This document shows positions 8,012 to 16,025 of a stretch of 40,700 nucleotides of DNA, one piece after another. Below the pieces are notes generated by a model. The model did not search any database. It had not been told where the DNA came from and was given only the letters and a program-made list of their open reading frames with translations. Source of the DNA: Bacilli bacterium (GTDB lineage: Bacteria; Bacillota_I; Bacilli_A; RF39; UBA660); NCBI GenBank assembly GCA_017404555.1, contig JAFRCD010000002.1, positions 123,793-164,492 on the forward strand, written 5' to 3'. The translations under genes and the position numbers were made by a program. Each line of letters begins with the position of its first letter. Within the stretch, counting starts at the first letter, position 1.

Positions 8012-8899
8012 ATGCATACCAGAGAAGAAAAAATGAAAGACATTAGAGAAGTCATTGAAACCGAGGAAGAACGGAAAGCTAGAAAAAGATTTGCTATTAG
8101 AATCTTTAAAATAATTGTGTTTGCATTTTCTTTTGTTGTTCTTTTCTTTTTATATACTTATTTCTATTCTACTAAAGGATTAGTTATTAAAGAAGAGAAA
8201 ATAGTAAATGAAAAGATTCCTGTTTCTTTCAGAGGGATTAAAATAATTCAGTTTTCTGATCTTCATTATGGATCTACTTATTATAATAATGAACTTAAAA
8301 ATGTTATTAATAAGATTAATAAAAGAAGACCAGATATTGTTATTTTTACTGGTGACTTAATTAATAAAGATTATAATCTTAAAGATAGTGATAAAGAAGC
8401 TATAATTGCTAGTTTAAGTAATATTGATGCTACATTAGGTAAATATGCTATCTTTGGTGAAGAAGATAATGATTATACTAATAGTATATTATTACAAAGT
8501 GGTTTTAAAGTTTTAAATAATAGTAAAGATGATGTTTATACTACAACTAATGAATATATTAGTTTAATTGGTCTTAGTATTGATTATAATATTACCCAAG
8601 CATTTACTAATTTTGATAGTAGTAAGTATAATATTTGTATCTTCCATGAACCAGATATTATTACGGAAATATTAAAGGATAAGACTTGTGATTTAGCTTT
8701 AGCAGGACATTCACATAATGGTCAAATCAATGTTCCCTTTCCAATAATAAGAAAACATAAAGGTACTAAATACTATAAAGAGTATTATAAAATAAAAGAT
8801 ACTGACTTATATGTATCAAGTGGTCTTGGTACTAGTAATATTAATGTTAGAGTTGGATCACATCCATCGATTAATTTCTTTAGATTATATAATAACTAG
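8012..8899 (+). CDS. Membrane-anchored metallophosphoesterase with altered active site
   Basis: The 295-residue protein has one membrane segment (about 29-50) followed by an outward-facing calcineurin-like phosphoesterase domain of the YkuE/YaeI type. Motifs seen are FSDLHYG (Asp83, His85), TGDL (Asp115), FHEP (His212) and GHSHNGQ (232-238). The third motif, normally GNHD or GNHE, reads GEED (149-152), so the metal-bridging Asn and the catalytic His are replaced. Activity may be altered or lost. I choose the ATG at 8012 because it follows GGTGAT and an extended -10 promoter; the frame stays open back to 7976. The last bases overlap the convergent dacA gene. Confidence 0.85.
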   Translation: MHTREEKMKDIREVIETEEERKARKRFAIRIFKIIVFAFSFVVLFFLYTYFYSTKGLVIKEEKIVNEKIPVSFRGIKIIQFSDLHYGSTYYNNELKNVINKINKRRPDIVIFTGDLINKDYNLKDSDKEAIIASLSNIDATLGKYAIFGEEDNDYTNSILLQSGFKVLNNSKDDVYTTTNEYISLIGLSIDYNITQAFTNFDSSKYNICIFHEPDIITEILKDKTCDLALAGHSHNGQINVPFPIIRKHKGTKYYKEYYKIKDTDLYVSSGLGTSNINVRVGSHPSINFFRLYNN

Positions 8900-9936
8900 A
8901 AAAGATTAAATAGTCTTTTCTTTTTCTTTAGATAAATAGGTATTTTCTTAATAGTTTTATTACTTAGTTTTATACATAGAACTCCTACTTGATTCTTTTG
9001 AGAATAGTTTTCTTTCATATCAATTCTAATTATTTTTTTTACTTCATCTCTTTCACTACTTGTCAAAGGATAGGAAAAATCCTCTTTAATATAGACTTCT
9101 TTATTAAAGAGCTTTTTATTTATTCTAAAACTTTTTTTATTTACTATTCGGTACTTTTTATACTTAGAAAAGATTTTTTCATATAAATATTCATGAGTAT
9201 CATATTGATTATCATCATCAAGAGTAACTATTGTTAAATTAAGACCATTTTTAGTAGCTGTACTAACAAAGGTTCTTCCGGCTTTAGGTGTATAACCGGT
9301 TTTACCTCCAGTAGTATATTTATATCTATTAAGTAGATCATTGCGGTTAGTCCAAATATAAGTTTTTCCTTTAGTTCTAGTTGTATACTTTTTACTTTTA
9401 GATATCTGTCGATATAATTCTTGTGTATTGTAAGTATAACTTGATAATTTAGCCATATCATAGGCTGTAGAAATATTTCTGGTTTCTTCGTCTAAACCGT
9501 GAGGATTTTTAAAAGTAGTATCTTTCATACCTATTTCTTTAGCTTTAGTATTCATCATTTTAACAAAACTCTTTTCACTACCTGCTGTATTAATAGCTAA
9601 AACTAAAGCTGCATCATTACCACTTCTAAGAATCATTCCATATAGTAAATCTCTAACTGTTATTTTTTCCCCTACTTCAATATAAATATTGGAACCATAC
9701 ATTTTTAATACTTCTTTTCCGACTTTTACTTTCTTATTTACATCAGTGTTTTCTAAAGTAATTAGAGCTGTCATTATTTTAGTAATTGACGCTATTAATC
9801 TTTTATCATGAGTATTATTTTGATATAGAACTCTCCCACTATCCATATCCATTACAATACTAGATCTAGCACTATCTAAGGCATAAGTATTAATAGGAAA
9901 TAAAAGTAATAAAAATAAAAACATATACTTTTTCAT
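8896..9936 (-). CDS. dacA: D-alanyl-D-alanine carboxypeptidase (S11 family, PBP5-like)
   Basis: The 346-residue exported enzyme trims the terminal D-Ala of peptidoglycan stem peptides. A signal peptide (1-19, cut after TYA) precedes the penicillin-binding domain. The active site is complete: SxxK as SITK (Ser50, Lys53), SxN as SGN (105-107) and KTG (212-214). The C-terminal beta domain is short and there is no obvious amphipathic membrane-anchor helix, so it may be only loosely wall-attached. The start codon and ribosome binding site sit in the loop of a 13-base inverted repeat (9921-9960). The 3' end overlaps the convergent phosphoesterase gene by four bases. Confidence 0.93.
   Translation of the reverse strand: MKKYMFLFLLLLFPINTYALDSARSSIVMDMDSGRVLYQNNTHDKRLIASITKIMTALITLENTDVNKKVKVGKEVLKMYGSNIYIEVGEKITVRDLLYGMILRSGNDAALVLAINTAGSEKSFVKMMNTKAKEIGMKDTTFKNPHGLDEETRNISTAYDMAKLSSYTYNTQELYRQISKSKKYTTRTKGKTYIWTNRNDLLNRYKYTTGGKTGYTPKAGRTFVSTATKNGLNLTIVTLDDDNQYDTHEYLYEKIFSKYKKYRIVNKKSFRINKKLFNKEVYIKEDFSYPLTSSERDEVKKIIRIDMKENYSQKNQVGVLCIKLSNKTIKKIPIYLKKKKRLFNLF
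8898..8925 (+). terminator. Terminator between convergent genes
   Basis: Arms AGAAAAGA (8898-8905) and TCTTTTCT (8914-8921) form an 8-base stem followed by TTTTC on the plus strand. It is built from the overlapping 3' ends of the phosphoesterase and dacA genes. Confidence 0.65.
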
Positions 9937-9960
9937 CTTTTCACCTAAAAAAGTATATGT
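9921..9960 (-). promoter_or_regulatory. Terminator-like hairpin enclosing the dacA start codon
   Basis: Perfect 13-base arms (9921-9933 and 9948-9960; ACATATACTTTTT in mRNA sense) enclose a 14-base loop that carries AGGTG and the ATG of dacA. On the minus strand the second arm is followed by TTTTTATTTTTATT, the form of an intrinsic terminator, although these bases also encode the signal peptide. A TATAAT at 9968-9973 could start a transcript exactly at the hairpin. Confidence 0.6.
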
Positions 9961-9974
9961 CTTATTAATTATAA

Positions 9975-10520
9975 TTATTTTAAGTTTTCTAAGAATCCTT
10001 TTAGTTCATCACTACTATTATAATAGAAAGCATAGCCTTCATCTTTGTAACCAACTAAAAGAGAGGTTTTATCTTCACCATAATCAAGTAAGAAATGATC
10101 TTTTCTGTTTTCTCCATCAATATCAGTAGTAATTAAATAGATATAAGCTGGACATGTCCTAGCAGAAGTTGTCTTCTCTACTTTATTAGCTTGCTTTAAT
10201 TTATTTACTACTTCCATAACAGAATCGATAGATAATTCTTTATTATTGATATCTAAATTAGGATTATTATTCTCATCAACACCGTTATCTTTACAAGTTG
10301 ATATATAAGCTTTAGTATTCTCGTCTTTTTCAACTAATTTAACTAATTCGTCTTCTAGTCCTTCATAATCAAAACTTATTTCTTCGGTATCGGTATTATC
10401 AACTTGATTTGATTTTGGACTAGGCTTCTCACTATTATCAATGTATAATAGCACTCCTAAAGTAATACTAATTAGGGCACAGATTACTAGTACCATAATT
10501 GTGAGCTTATTTTTTTGCAT
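9975..10520 (-). CDS. Membrane-anchored extracellular protein, unknown function
   Basis: The 181-residue protein has a short basic start, one hydrophobic segment (about 7-27) and a Ser/Asn-rich linker, then an acidic outside domain of about 140 residues. It has two cysteines, in STCKDNG and ARTCPAYI, that could form a disulfide once exported. I do not recognise a family. Its start (10520, GAGGTGG upstream) is 20 bases after the lysine-rich gene, so it probably belongs to the 11556-9975 transcription unit. Its transcript would run into the hairpin at the dacA start. Confidence 0.7.
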   Translation of the reverse strand: MQKNKLTIMVLVICALISITLGVLLYIDNSEKPSPKSNQVDNTDTEEISFDYEGLEDELVKLVEKDENTKAYISTCKDNGVDENNNPNLDINNKELSIDSVMEVVNKLKQANKVEKTTSARTCPAYIYLITTDIDGENRKDHFLLDYGEDKTSLLVGYKDEGYAFYYNSSDELKGFLENLK

Positions 10521-10540
10521 AGGCCACCTCTATTATTCTT

Positions 10541-10801
10541 TTATTTCTTATTAACCATATCAGTTATTACATCAATAGCTTTAGTTAAAGTATCGTCTTC
10601 TTCTTTTTTCTTTTTCTTCTTTGTAGTGGTTTTCTTCTTAGAAGTTTTATTCTTAGCTTCCATGTATGTTCCTACAGCAGTAACTACTTTACCAATATCA
10701 TCACCATGTTCTTCAACAAAGTCTTTAATATCTTCTAAATCTATTTTATCTTTTTTCTTTTTCTTTTCTTCTACTTTAATTACTTTCTTTTCTTTTGCCA
10801 T
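10541..10801 (-). CDS. Small lysine-rich protein, unknown function
   Basis: The 86-residue product has two charged low-complexity lysine runs flanking a short predicted helix (about 20-50, IDLEDIKDFVEEHGDDIGK), and ends in a second helix. No membrane segment or enzyme motif is seen. Its first residues, MAKEKKVIKV, copy those of the upstream membrane protein (MAKKEKKIVKV), and the two genes share one base at the TAATG junction, so they are translationally coupled. The lysine tracts suggest binding to nucleic acid or to acidic membrane or wall polymers, but this is a guess. Confidence 0.6.
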   Translation of the reverse strand: MAKEKKVIKVEEKKKKKDKIDLEDIKDFVEEHGDDIGKVVTAVGTYMEAKNKTSKKKTTTKKKKKKEEDDTLTKAIDVITDMVNKK

Positions 10802-11556
10802 TATTCCTTCTCCTCGTCTTCTTTAAGTTCAGGAATACATCTTCTACAAGGATCAGTTAAGTTGTTTTCATAAGCAGCTGCGACACTTCCTTCATAAACT
10901 TCTTCACTGCGTGAGAATGCTGGACAATCTTTATCAACATGGTACTTCTTACTATGTTTAGCCCAATATACTTTACCACTTGGAGATACTGCTTTAACTT
11001 CTTTTTCAGCATGTGCTAATTGTTCAGCACTAACAGGATTAAAGTCATAACTAGCAACACCAGCAATTAATAAAGCAATTATAGCTATAGCACCAGCTAT
11101 CCCTTTTTGTTTACCATCTAAGTCTTTATTAGTGAAAATAAAGATTATTACTGGTAAGAAAGCAAGTATAGATAAAATAGTACCTAAATTATTCCATATC
11201 CAGAACTTAGTTTTATCTTTTTCACTAGCAGGATCAATATGATTAGCTTTTTTCCATAGTAATGAACCAGGGACAAAGAATATTAAATCAAGAATAACAA
11301 ATAAAATAACAAATCCCATTAAACTCATTTTAGAGAATAAGTCTATTCTACCAGTTAGTCTTAAGATAGCTATTACTTCCATGACAATAGCTAGTAACCA
11401 ACAAACTATTGCTCCTATCCGATACTTTTTAGCATCGCCTTTAGCATCCTTTCTTTCTTTAGCTTTTATGATTCTTCTGTTTTCATCTAGGGTGTAAGAA
11501 TTAGTATCTTTAGAATCATCAGATACTTTAACTATTTTCTTTTCTTTTTTGGCCAT
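10801..11556 (-). CDS. Membrane protein with C-terminal Cys/His zinc-type domain
   Basis: The 251-residue protein has a basic N-terminal tail (1-45), four hydrophobic segments (about 47-67, 78-100, 122-142 and 151-170) and a cytoplasmic-looking C-terminal domain. That domain reads KVYWAKHSKKYHVDKDC and ends DPCRRC, giving His206, Cys211, Cys237 and Cys240. This YHxxxxC...PCxxC pattern is a small metal-binding module known at the ends of some secreted nucleases and in Ada-like contexts. The function of the combination is unknown to me. It heads a likely operon with the two following genes and has an extended -10 promoter at 11581-11589. Confidence 0.7.
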   Translation of the reverse strand: MAKKEKKIVKVSDDSKDTNSYTLDENRRIIKAKERKDAKGDAKKYRIGAIVCWLLAIVMEVIAILRLTGRIDLFSKMSLMGFVILFVILDLIFFVPGSLLWKKANHIDPASEKDKTKFWIWNNLGTILSILAFLPVIIFIFTNKDLDGKQKGIAGAIAIIALLIAGVASYDFNPVSAEQLAHAEKEVKAVSPSGKVYWAKHSKKYHVDKDCPAFSRSEEVYEGSVAAAYENNLTDPCRRCIPELKEDEEKE

Positions 11557-11580
11557 AAAAATCTACTCCTTTATACCTAA

Positions 11581-11589
11581 ATTATAGCA
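11581..11589 (-). promoter_or_regulatory. Extended -10 promoter of the 11556 unit
   Basis: TGC-TATAAT is present on the minus strand, 25 bases upstream of the start codon. No good -35 is visible at 17 bases, as expected for an extended -10. Confidence 0.6.
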
Positions 11590-11611
11590 TGGTCAAAGAA
11601 AATAAGTAAAG

Positions 11612-11641
11612 AAAAAAGACTATATTAATCATTATATAGTC
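11612..11641 (-). terminator. Terminator of the lipoprotein gene
   Basis: Arms GACTATAT (11618-11625) and ATATAGTC (11634-11641) form an 8-base stem. Six T follow on the minus strand. Confidence 0.7.
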
Positions 11642-12161
11642 CATGTATCTTAGTAATATCCTCATCAGGAATAATAATTATTTTCCACAAATTATTATCT
11701 TTTTCTAAGTCAAAGCTAAGAGTATATTTAACTTTATCAGTTACTTTTTGCATCTGTTTTATTTTATATTTCATAAACTTATCATTATCAACACTTCCAT
11801 CTTTAGCTTTAAAATCTTCTTCATGTTCTAAAATATATTTATCAGCTCTAGCAATAGCTCTAGCATAATCAAAAACTTCAATTTCAACATCTACAACAGC
11901 ACTATCACCATTAACTGTTTCGTTTTTAATTTTGTATGATAAGTTTTGATATTGTTTTTCCATTAAAGCCTTATATTCAGCTTTATTATCATGACTTAAG
12001 CTTTCATCAGCATCTAAAGTAGTTTCTAAATCATTTAATACTTCTTTATCCATAGTTTGGTATTTACCAAAGAACTCTTCAACTCTTTTAGTAGGTGTGT
12101 TCATCATATTCATACAACCAACTAAAAATATTAATGGTAGTATTAATAATATTTTCTTCAT
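11625..12161 (-). CDS. Lipoprotein, unknown function
   Basis: The 178-residue protein starts with a lipoprotein signal: MKKILLILPLIFLVGC, with the lipobox LVGC and Cys16 as the lipidated residue. The mature part is a charged alpha/beta domain with two repeated-looking stretches, VDVEIEVFDYARAIARAD and YTLSFDLEKDNNLWKI. This is the pattern of small NTF2-like or DUF4878-type lipoproteins that pair a helix with a curved sheet, but I cannot assign the family firmly. It is anchored outside the membrane. It appears monocistronic, with GGAGGATAATT before the ATG and a terminator straddling its stop. Confidence 0.75.
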   Translation of the reverse strand: MKKILLILPLIFLVGCMNMMNTPTKRVEEFFGKYQTMDKEVLNDLETTLDADESLSHDNKAEYKALMEKQYQNLSYKIKNETVNGDSAVVDVEIEVFDYARAIARADKYILEHEEDFKAKDGSVDNDKFMKYKIKQMQKVTDKVKYTLSFDLEKDNNLWKIIIIPDEDITKIHGLYND

Positions 12162-12206
12162 AATTATCCTCCATTATTAATATGGTAGATAATTATTTTT
12201 TTATAC

Positions 12207-12230
12207 AAAAAAAGTGCTTAATGCACTTTT
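12207..12230 (-). terminator. Terminator of asnS
   Basis: AAAAGTGC (12210-12217) and GCACTTTT (12223-12230) pair with a 5-base loop. The stem is followed on the minus strand by a run of T, beginning at the asnS stop codon. Confidence 0.75.
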
Positions 12231-13605
12231 AAAAATCACAGGCACCTGGAGTACGATAATATGGTATAACATCTCTGATATTATCAACACCAGTTAGATA
12301 AATAAGTAAACGATCAAAGCCCATACCAAATCCTGAATGAACACAGCCTCCATATTTACGAAGATTTAAATACCAAGCCATATCTTCTGTATTAATATCT
12401 AATTCTTTCATTCTAGTTATTAATTTATCATAATCATCTTCTCTTTGGGATCCACCCATTAACTCACCAGCACCTGGCACTTCTAAATCAACAGCCGCTA
12501 CAGTCTTACCATCATCATTTTGTTTCATATAGAAAGCTTTAATATCTTTAGGCCAGTTATAAATAAAGACCGGTCCATTAAAGTGTTCAGTAATATACTT
12601 TTCATGTTCTCTGGCAATATCTTCACCTTGTTTAGGTTCAAATTCCCATTTAACATCAGCTTTTTGTAATATATCAATTACTTCTTCATGAGTAACTCTA
12701 GTAAATTTAGAGTTAACTAATTTATTTAATTTATCAATAAGTCCTTTTTCTACAAAACTATCTAAGAATTTCATTTCACTTTCAGCATTATCTAAAACAT
12801 ATTTAACTACATATTTAAGCATATCTTCCATAATATCCATGTCTTCAAAAAGATCACAAAAAGCCATTTCTGGTTCAATCATCCAAAATTCAGAAGCATG
12901 AGTTTTAGTATTAGAATTCTCAGCTCTAAATGTTGGTCCAAAAGTATAAGTCTTTTTATAAGCCAAAGCGAATGTTTCTGCTTCTAATTGACCAGATACT
13001 GTTAGAGAAGCTTCTTTAGAAAAGAAATCTTCATTATAATTTACTTTACCATCTTCCATAGGAATATTAGCAAGATCAAGAGTGGTTACATGGAACATAT
13101 CACCAGCCCCCTCACAATCACTAGCGGTAATTAGAGGTGCATGAAAATAGATATAACCATTTTCATTAAAATATTTATGGATAGCATAAGCTGCTATACT
13201 TCTTACACGGAATACTGCTTGAAACAAATTAGTTCTTGGTCGCAGATAAGCCTGTTCTCTTAAGAACTCTCTACTATGTCTTTTTGGTTGAATTGGATAG
13301 TCCTCTGGACAATCACCTAATAAAATAATATCTTTAGCTCTAATTTCAAAAGCTTGTTCTTCCTTAGGAGATTTAACAACAGTACCTAGTACTTTAATTG
13401 AACTACCTACATGATATTTACTAATTTCTTCAAAATTAGTTAGTTTATTATCATAAATAATTTGGGCATGTTCAAAACAAGTTCCATCAGAAAAATCAAT
13501 AAAACCAAATTCCTTTTGTTTACGATGATTCCTTATCCAACCAGAAAGTTCAACATCCTTTTCCATATATTCATTTAGTTTCTCATAAAGTTCTTTTAAA
13601 TCCAT
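12229..13605 (-). CDS. asnS: Asparaginyl-tRNA synthetase
   Basis: This class IIb synthetase charges tRNA-Asn. The 458-residue protein has an N-terminal OB-fold anticodon-binding domain (about 1-105, with VELSGWIRNHRKQKEFGFI). The catalytic core has motif 2, FRAENSNTKTHASEFWMIEP, and motif 3, GFGMGFDRLLIYLTG. The ATG at 13605 is chosen because AGGAGG precedes it; the open frame extends 19 codons further but those codons lie inside the T-box terminator. It is monocistronic and regulated by the Asn T-box upstream. AspRS is excluded because AspRS has a large insertion missing here. Confidence 0.97.
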   Translation of the reverse strand: MDLKELYEKLNEYMEKDVELSGWIRNHRKQKEFGFIDFSDGTCFEHAQIIYDNKLTNFEEISKYHVGSSIKVLGTVVKSPKEEQAFEIRAKDIILLGDCPEDYPIQPKRHSREFLREQAYLRPRTNLFQAVFRVRSIAAYAIHKYFNENGYIYFHAPLITASDCEGAGDMFHVTTLDLANIPMEDGKVNYNEDFFSKEASLTVSGQLEAETFALAYKKTYTFGPTFRAENSNTKTHASEFWMIEPEMAFCDLFEDMDIMEDMLKYVVKYVLDNAESEMKFLDSFVEKGLIDKLNKLVNSKFTRVTHEEVIDILQKADVKWEFEPKQGEDIAREHEKYITEHFNGPVFIYNWPKDIKAFYMKQNDDGKTVAAVDLEVPGAGELMGGSQREDDYDKLITRMKELDINTEDMAWYLNLRKYGGCVHSGFGMGFDRLLIYLTGVDNIRDVIPYYRTPGACDF

Positions 13606-13620
13606 AATATACCTCCTAAA

Positions 13621-13823
13621 AAACAAAAAGAAATGATAAGAAAGTCTAAAAGACGGTACCATTTCTTGTTTAACTTAATTAATATAACGGTATCTACCGG
13701 CTCTATCTACTTAATTCAATAAAGCAACTCCTGAGTGTTCTCCTAAGTTATTTATTAATGAGCTTACACCAAACCTCATCTCGCTTCAATAAATTAAACT
13801 TATTTGTCTCAATCACAGTTATT
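13621..13823 (-). ncRNA. T-box leader of asnS (Asn-specific)
   Basis: The leader runs from about 13823 to 13621. The T-box core AAATGGTACCG (cggtacca at 13654-13661 on the plus strand) lies inside the terminator's left arm, AAGAAATGGTA (13657-13667). That arm pairs with TATCATTTCTT (13628-13638), followed by a T-run. Within the stem I region, GAACACTC contains AAC, an asparagine codon, at 13737-13739 followed by A, and I take it as the specifier. Uncharged tRNA-Asn would stabilise the antiterminator and let asnS be read. The exact fold was not computed. Confidence 0.88.
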
Positions 13824-13829
13824 AACTAA

Positions 13830-13858
13830 ATTATAGTTACAATATATGTTTTTGTCAA
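13830..13858 (-). promoter_or_regulatory. Consensus promoter of the asnS T-box leader
   Basis: TTGACA (13853-13858), 17 bases, then TATAAT (13830-13835) on the minus strand: a perfect sigma-A consensus. It is the strongest promoter seen in the window, as expected for a gene controlled by attenuation. Confidence 0.85.
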
Positions 13859-13873
13859 TTATTTGATTACATA

Positions 13874-15628
13874 TTAATTCCCTTTGTATTTTAAATAACC
13901 AGACCACGTACCATAATAATCAGCAACATTTATTTCTTTGCCAGAAGAATCACCAACAGATCCATCAAAATTGTCATGGGCACCAAGTAATTTTCCTTTT
14001 CCTACGTACATCTCTGTATGACTTCCTGGAGTAATTACAATATCTCCTGGTTTTAAATTATTTACATTAGGGTTTCCAGGTACATATTCAAATTTACCTG
14101 TTTTAGTAAATGCTTTTATCATATTACCTGTATTTGTTGCACCAGCTGCTTTAACTGGTATGCCAGCCTTTTCATAGGCATTAATTATAAGTGAGGAGCA
14201 ATCATAAGAACTACCTTCTCTTACTGCTTGTGAATATCCAATACTATCATTATTAGCTATTTTCTTAGCCCAAGCAACAGCTTTTTCACTAGAAGGGATA
14301 GGTTTTGCAGCAAAAGTACTATTAGGTATATTATTTGTAGTTTTTGATGTGTTATGTACACCTGCCTTAGTTTCTGATGGAGTTTTCCTTCTTAGATTCT
14401 CTATTTTCTCTTTTGCTCCTGACGACTCTATTCCAGCCGAACTTGCTGCTTGTTGTTTTTTTCTGCCTTCTGCTTCTTTTCTACGAGCTTCCTGTAATTC
14501 TTTCATTTGCTTATCTGATAGTTTTCCACTACTAGATTGTTTATTGGCTTTAGCTTTTTGTTCCTGTTCAGCTTTTTTTATCAAGTAGTCATCTTTCGAA
14601 TAAGTTGTGCTCTTTTTAGCTTTATTGGCATTTGTATTTGCATTTTTATTCTTATTGAGGTTGAAATAATCAACTTGTTTTTTGTCAGATATTAAACCTT
14701 TTTCGCGCCACTCTTTACCTAATTCAGTCTCTGGTACTTTAACATTCTTTCCAAGTGTTATTCCTCCAGCTGCTACTGTTCCTGCTGTTGTAGCGGCAGC
14801 ACCTGCTTTATCCTTAGCTCTAATCTTTCTAGCTTCAGCTTCTTGCTGTTTCTTTCTTCCTTCGGCCTCTCTTTTTCGGGCCTCTTGTAATTTCTTATAC
14901 TCAGCTTCAGAAAGTGTTACTGGCGAGGATTTCTTATTTTCCTTAATATCTTTACTAGCTCTATATTTTTGATAAGCAGCTACTGCTCCTCCTGTTGTAA
15001 ATCCCATTGCTACTCCATTTTTGGTAATTAGCCAGGCGCCATTATCTTGTTTTACAAATTTCAAATTTTCATCTATCCAGTATGGGGAAGTTTTACTTGT
15101 AACATTAGCCCCGTTATTCCCTCTAGCAGCATCATATTTATTATAAAATATATTCTTTTGAAAATACTCTTTGAATTCTTTATCGTTCAAAATAGCATCT
15201 ATCTTTTTCTGTTTTAAAGCAAGCGCTTGAGCGTTACCTTTTACGCGGATACTATATTTTTGTAATGTGCTTATTATCTTCTTTATATTTGCATTCATCT
15301 GTTGCTCTAATTTTTCTGCTTCCATCTGTGCTACTGATTGTCCACTTATATTCCACACTTCATCAAATACTTTATAAGTAGTCACTCTATATACATATTC
15401 ATCTTCTCCAACTTTGTTGGTATAGTTATATGATGACTTATATTCCGCAATGTCTTCTCGACCTTCCACCGGCTGTCCGTTATATGAATCTAGTTTTCCC
15501 GCTGCATTCTTAATGGCTTTTAATCGATTGTCTATGCTTGCTAATGTACTATTGATTTTTTCAGCTACTGTAATTAGATATTCGCCTGCTTGAGCCATTT
15601 GTTGTGCATTTGCTTTATGATCTGCCAT
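13874..15628 (-). CDS. Putative T7SS substrate with CHAP-like peptidoglycan hydrolase domain
   Basis: The 584-residue protein has three parts. Residues 1-130 are helical and resemble the N-terminus of the protein at 16769-17737 (SYNGQPVE and YKVFDEVWNISG against TYNGEQVAEE and KVYENIWQIDG). Residues 130-440 are a low-complexity Lys/Gln/Ala/Asn-rich linker that carries a 16-residue repeat at 247-262 and 378-393 (LQEARKREAEGRKKQQ). Residues 445-584 are a CHAP/NlpC-like cysteine amidase or endopeptidase, with SSYDCSSLI (Cys477), GSHTEMYVG (His537) and GAHDN (His551). There is no Sec signal peptide, so export by the neighbouring T7SS is likely (inference). It is preceded by the 97-residue helical protein, 13 bases away. 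No immunity gene is adjacent. Confidence 0.8.
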   Translation of the reverse strand: MADHKANAQQMAQAGEYLITVAEKINSTLASIDNRLKAIKNAAGKLDSYNGQPVEGREDIAEYKSSYNYTNKVGEDEYVYRVTTYKVFDEVWNISGQSVAQMEAEKLEQQMNANIKKIISTLQKYSIRVKGNAQALALKQKKIDAILNDKEFKEYFQKNIFYNKYDAARGNNGANVTSKTSPYWIDENLKFVKQDNGAWLITKNGVAMGFTTGGAVAAYQKYRASKDIKENKKSSPVTLSEAEYKKLQEARKREAEGRKKQQEAEARKIRAKDKAGAAATTAGTVAAGGITLGKNVKVPETELGKEWREKGLISDKKQVDYFNLNKNKNANTNANKAKKSTTYSKDDYLIKKAEQEQKAKANKQSSSGKLSDKQMKELQEARRKEAEGRKKQQAASSAGIESSGAKEKIENLRRKTPSETKAGVHNTSKTTNNIPNSTFAAKPIPSSEKAVAWAKKIANNDSIGYSQAVREGSSYDCSSLIINAYEKAGIPVKAAGATNTGNMIKAFTKTGKFEYVPGNPNVNNLKPGDIVITPGSHTEMYVGKGKLLGAHDNFDGSVGDSSGKEINVADYYGTWSGYLKYKGN

Positions 15629-15641
15629 AATACAACCTCTC

Positions 15642-15935
15642 CTATCTTATTCTCTGTTTTGTAACCATATCTGGTTTAAATTTTCTATCTTTAACAGCAA
15701 TTATCCTACTACCGCTATAACTCATTTTAGGTACATTTTTCTCTAGTTTTTCAATTGCTTTAACTATTTTTGTTGAATCAGTTAGGTTTTGCGCAGAATT
15801 CGATAGCTGACTTGCAGCATCGCCTAATAAATTTGCTATTTGCGTATTTAATAATTCCAATTCGGTATTGATTTGTGAAGCAGCTTCATCTAAAGCTCTT
15901 TTAGCTTCATTTACTTGAGCATCTGATACTGCCAT
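15642..15935 (-). CDS. Small helical T7SS partner protein (WXG100-size)
   Basis: The 97-residue protein is mainly a helical hairpin (about 1-65), with a basic tail KDRKFKPDMVTKQRIR. It lacks a WxG motif. SNSAQNLTDSTKI resembles NNTAEDLSDSSTRI in the 25245 protein. In LXG-type T7SS loci, short helical proteins of this size bind the N-terminal domain of the effector encoded next to them and guide it to the secretion machine. Its place 13 bases before the CHAP-like effector fits that role. The assignment is from size, fold and context, not from a recognised family. Confidence 0.65.
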   Translation of the reverse strand: MAVSDAQVNEAKRALDEAASQINTELELLNTQIANLLGDAASQLSNSAQNLTDSTKIVKAIEKLEKNVPKMSYSGSRIIAVKDRKFKPDMVTKQRIR

Positions 15936-16025
15936 ATAATCACCTACTTTTCTATCTATATACTATTATAACCTTAACAGATTATCTAATAAAATATTTT
16001 TATTTTATCTTTACACTTTATTGAC

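Noticed and set aside
10515-10826. Plus-strand open frame rich in Phe and Ser
   Set aside because: It is the reverse complement of the lysine-rich gene (AAA/AAG read as TTT/CTT) and its start has no ribosome binding site.
11612-12230. Mobile element or attachment site near the lipoprotein gene
   Set aside because: Only ordinary intrinsic terminators are present; no terminal repeats or transposase fragments.
13606-13873. Possible small gene in the gap upstream of asnS
   Set aside because: The gap is explained by the T-box leader and its promoter; no open frame with a ribosome binding site.
14450-14888. DNA-level tandem repeat or CRISPR-like repeats in the effector gene
   Set aside because: There are only two protein-level copies about 390 bases apart with differing DNA; no spacer pattern.
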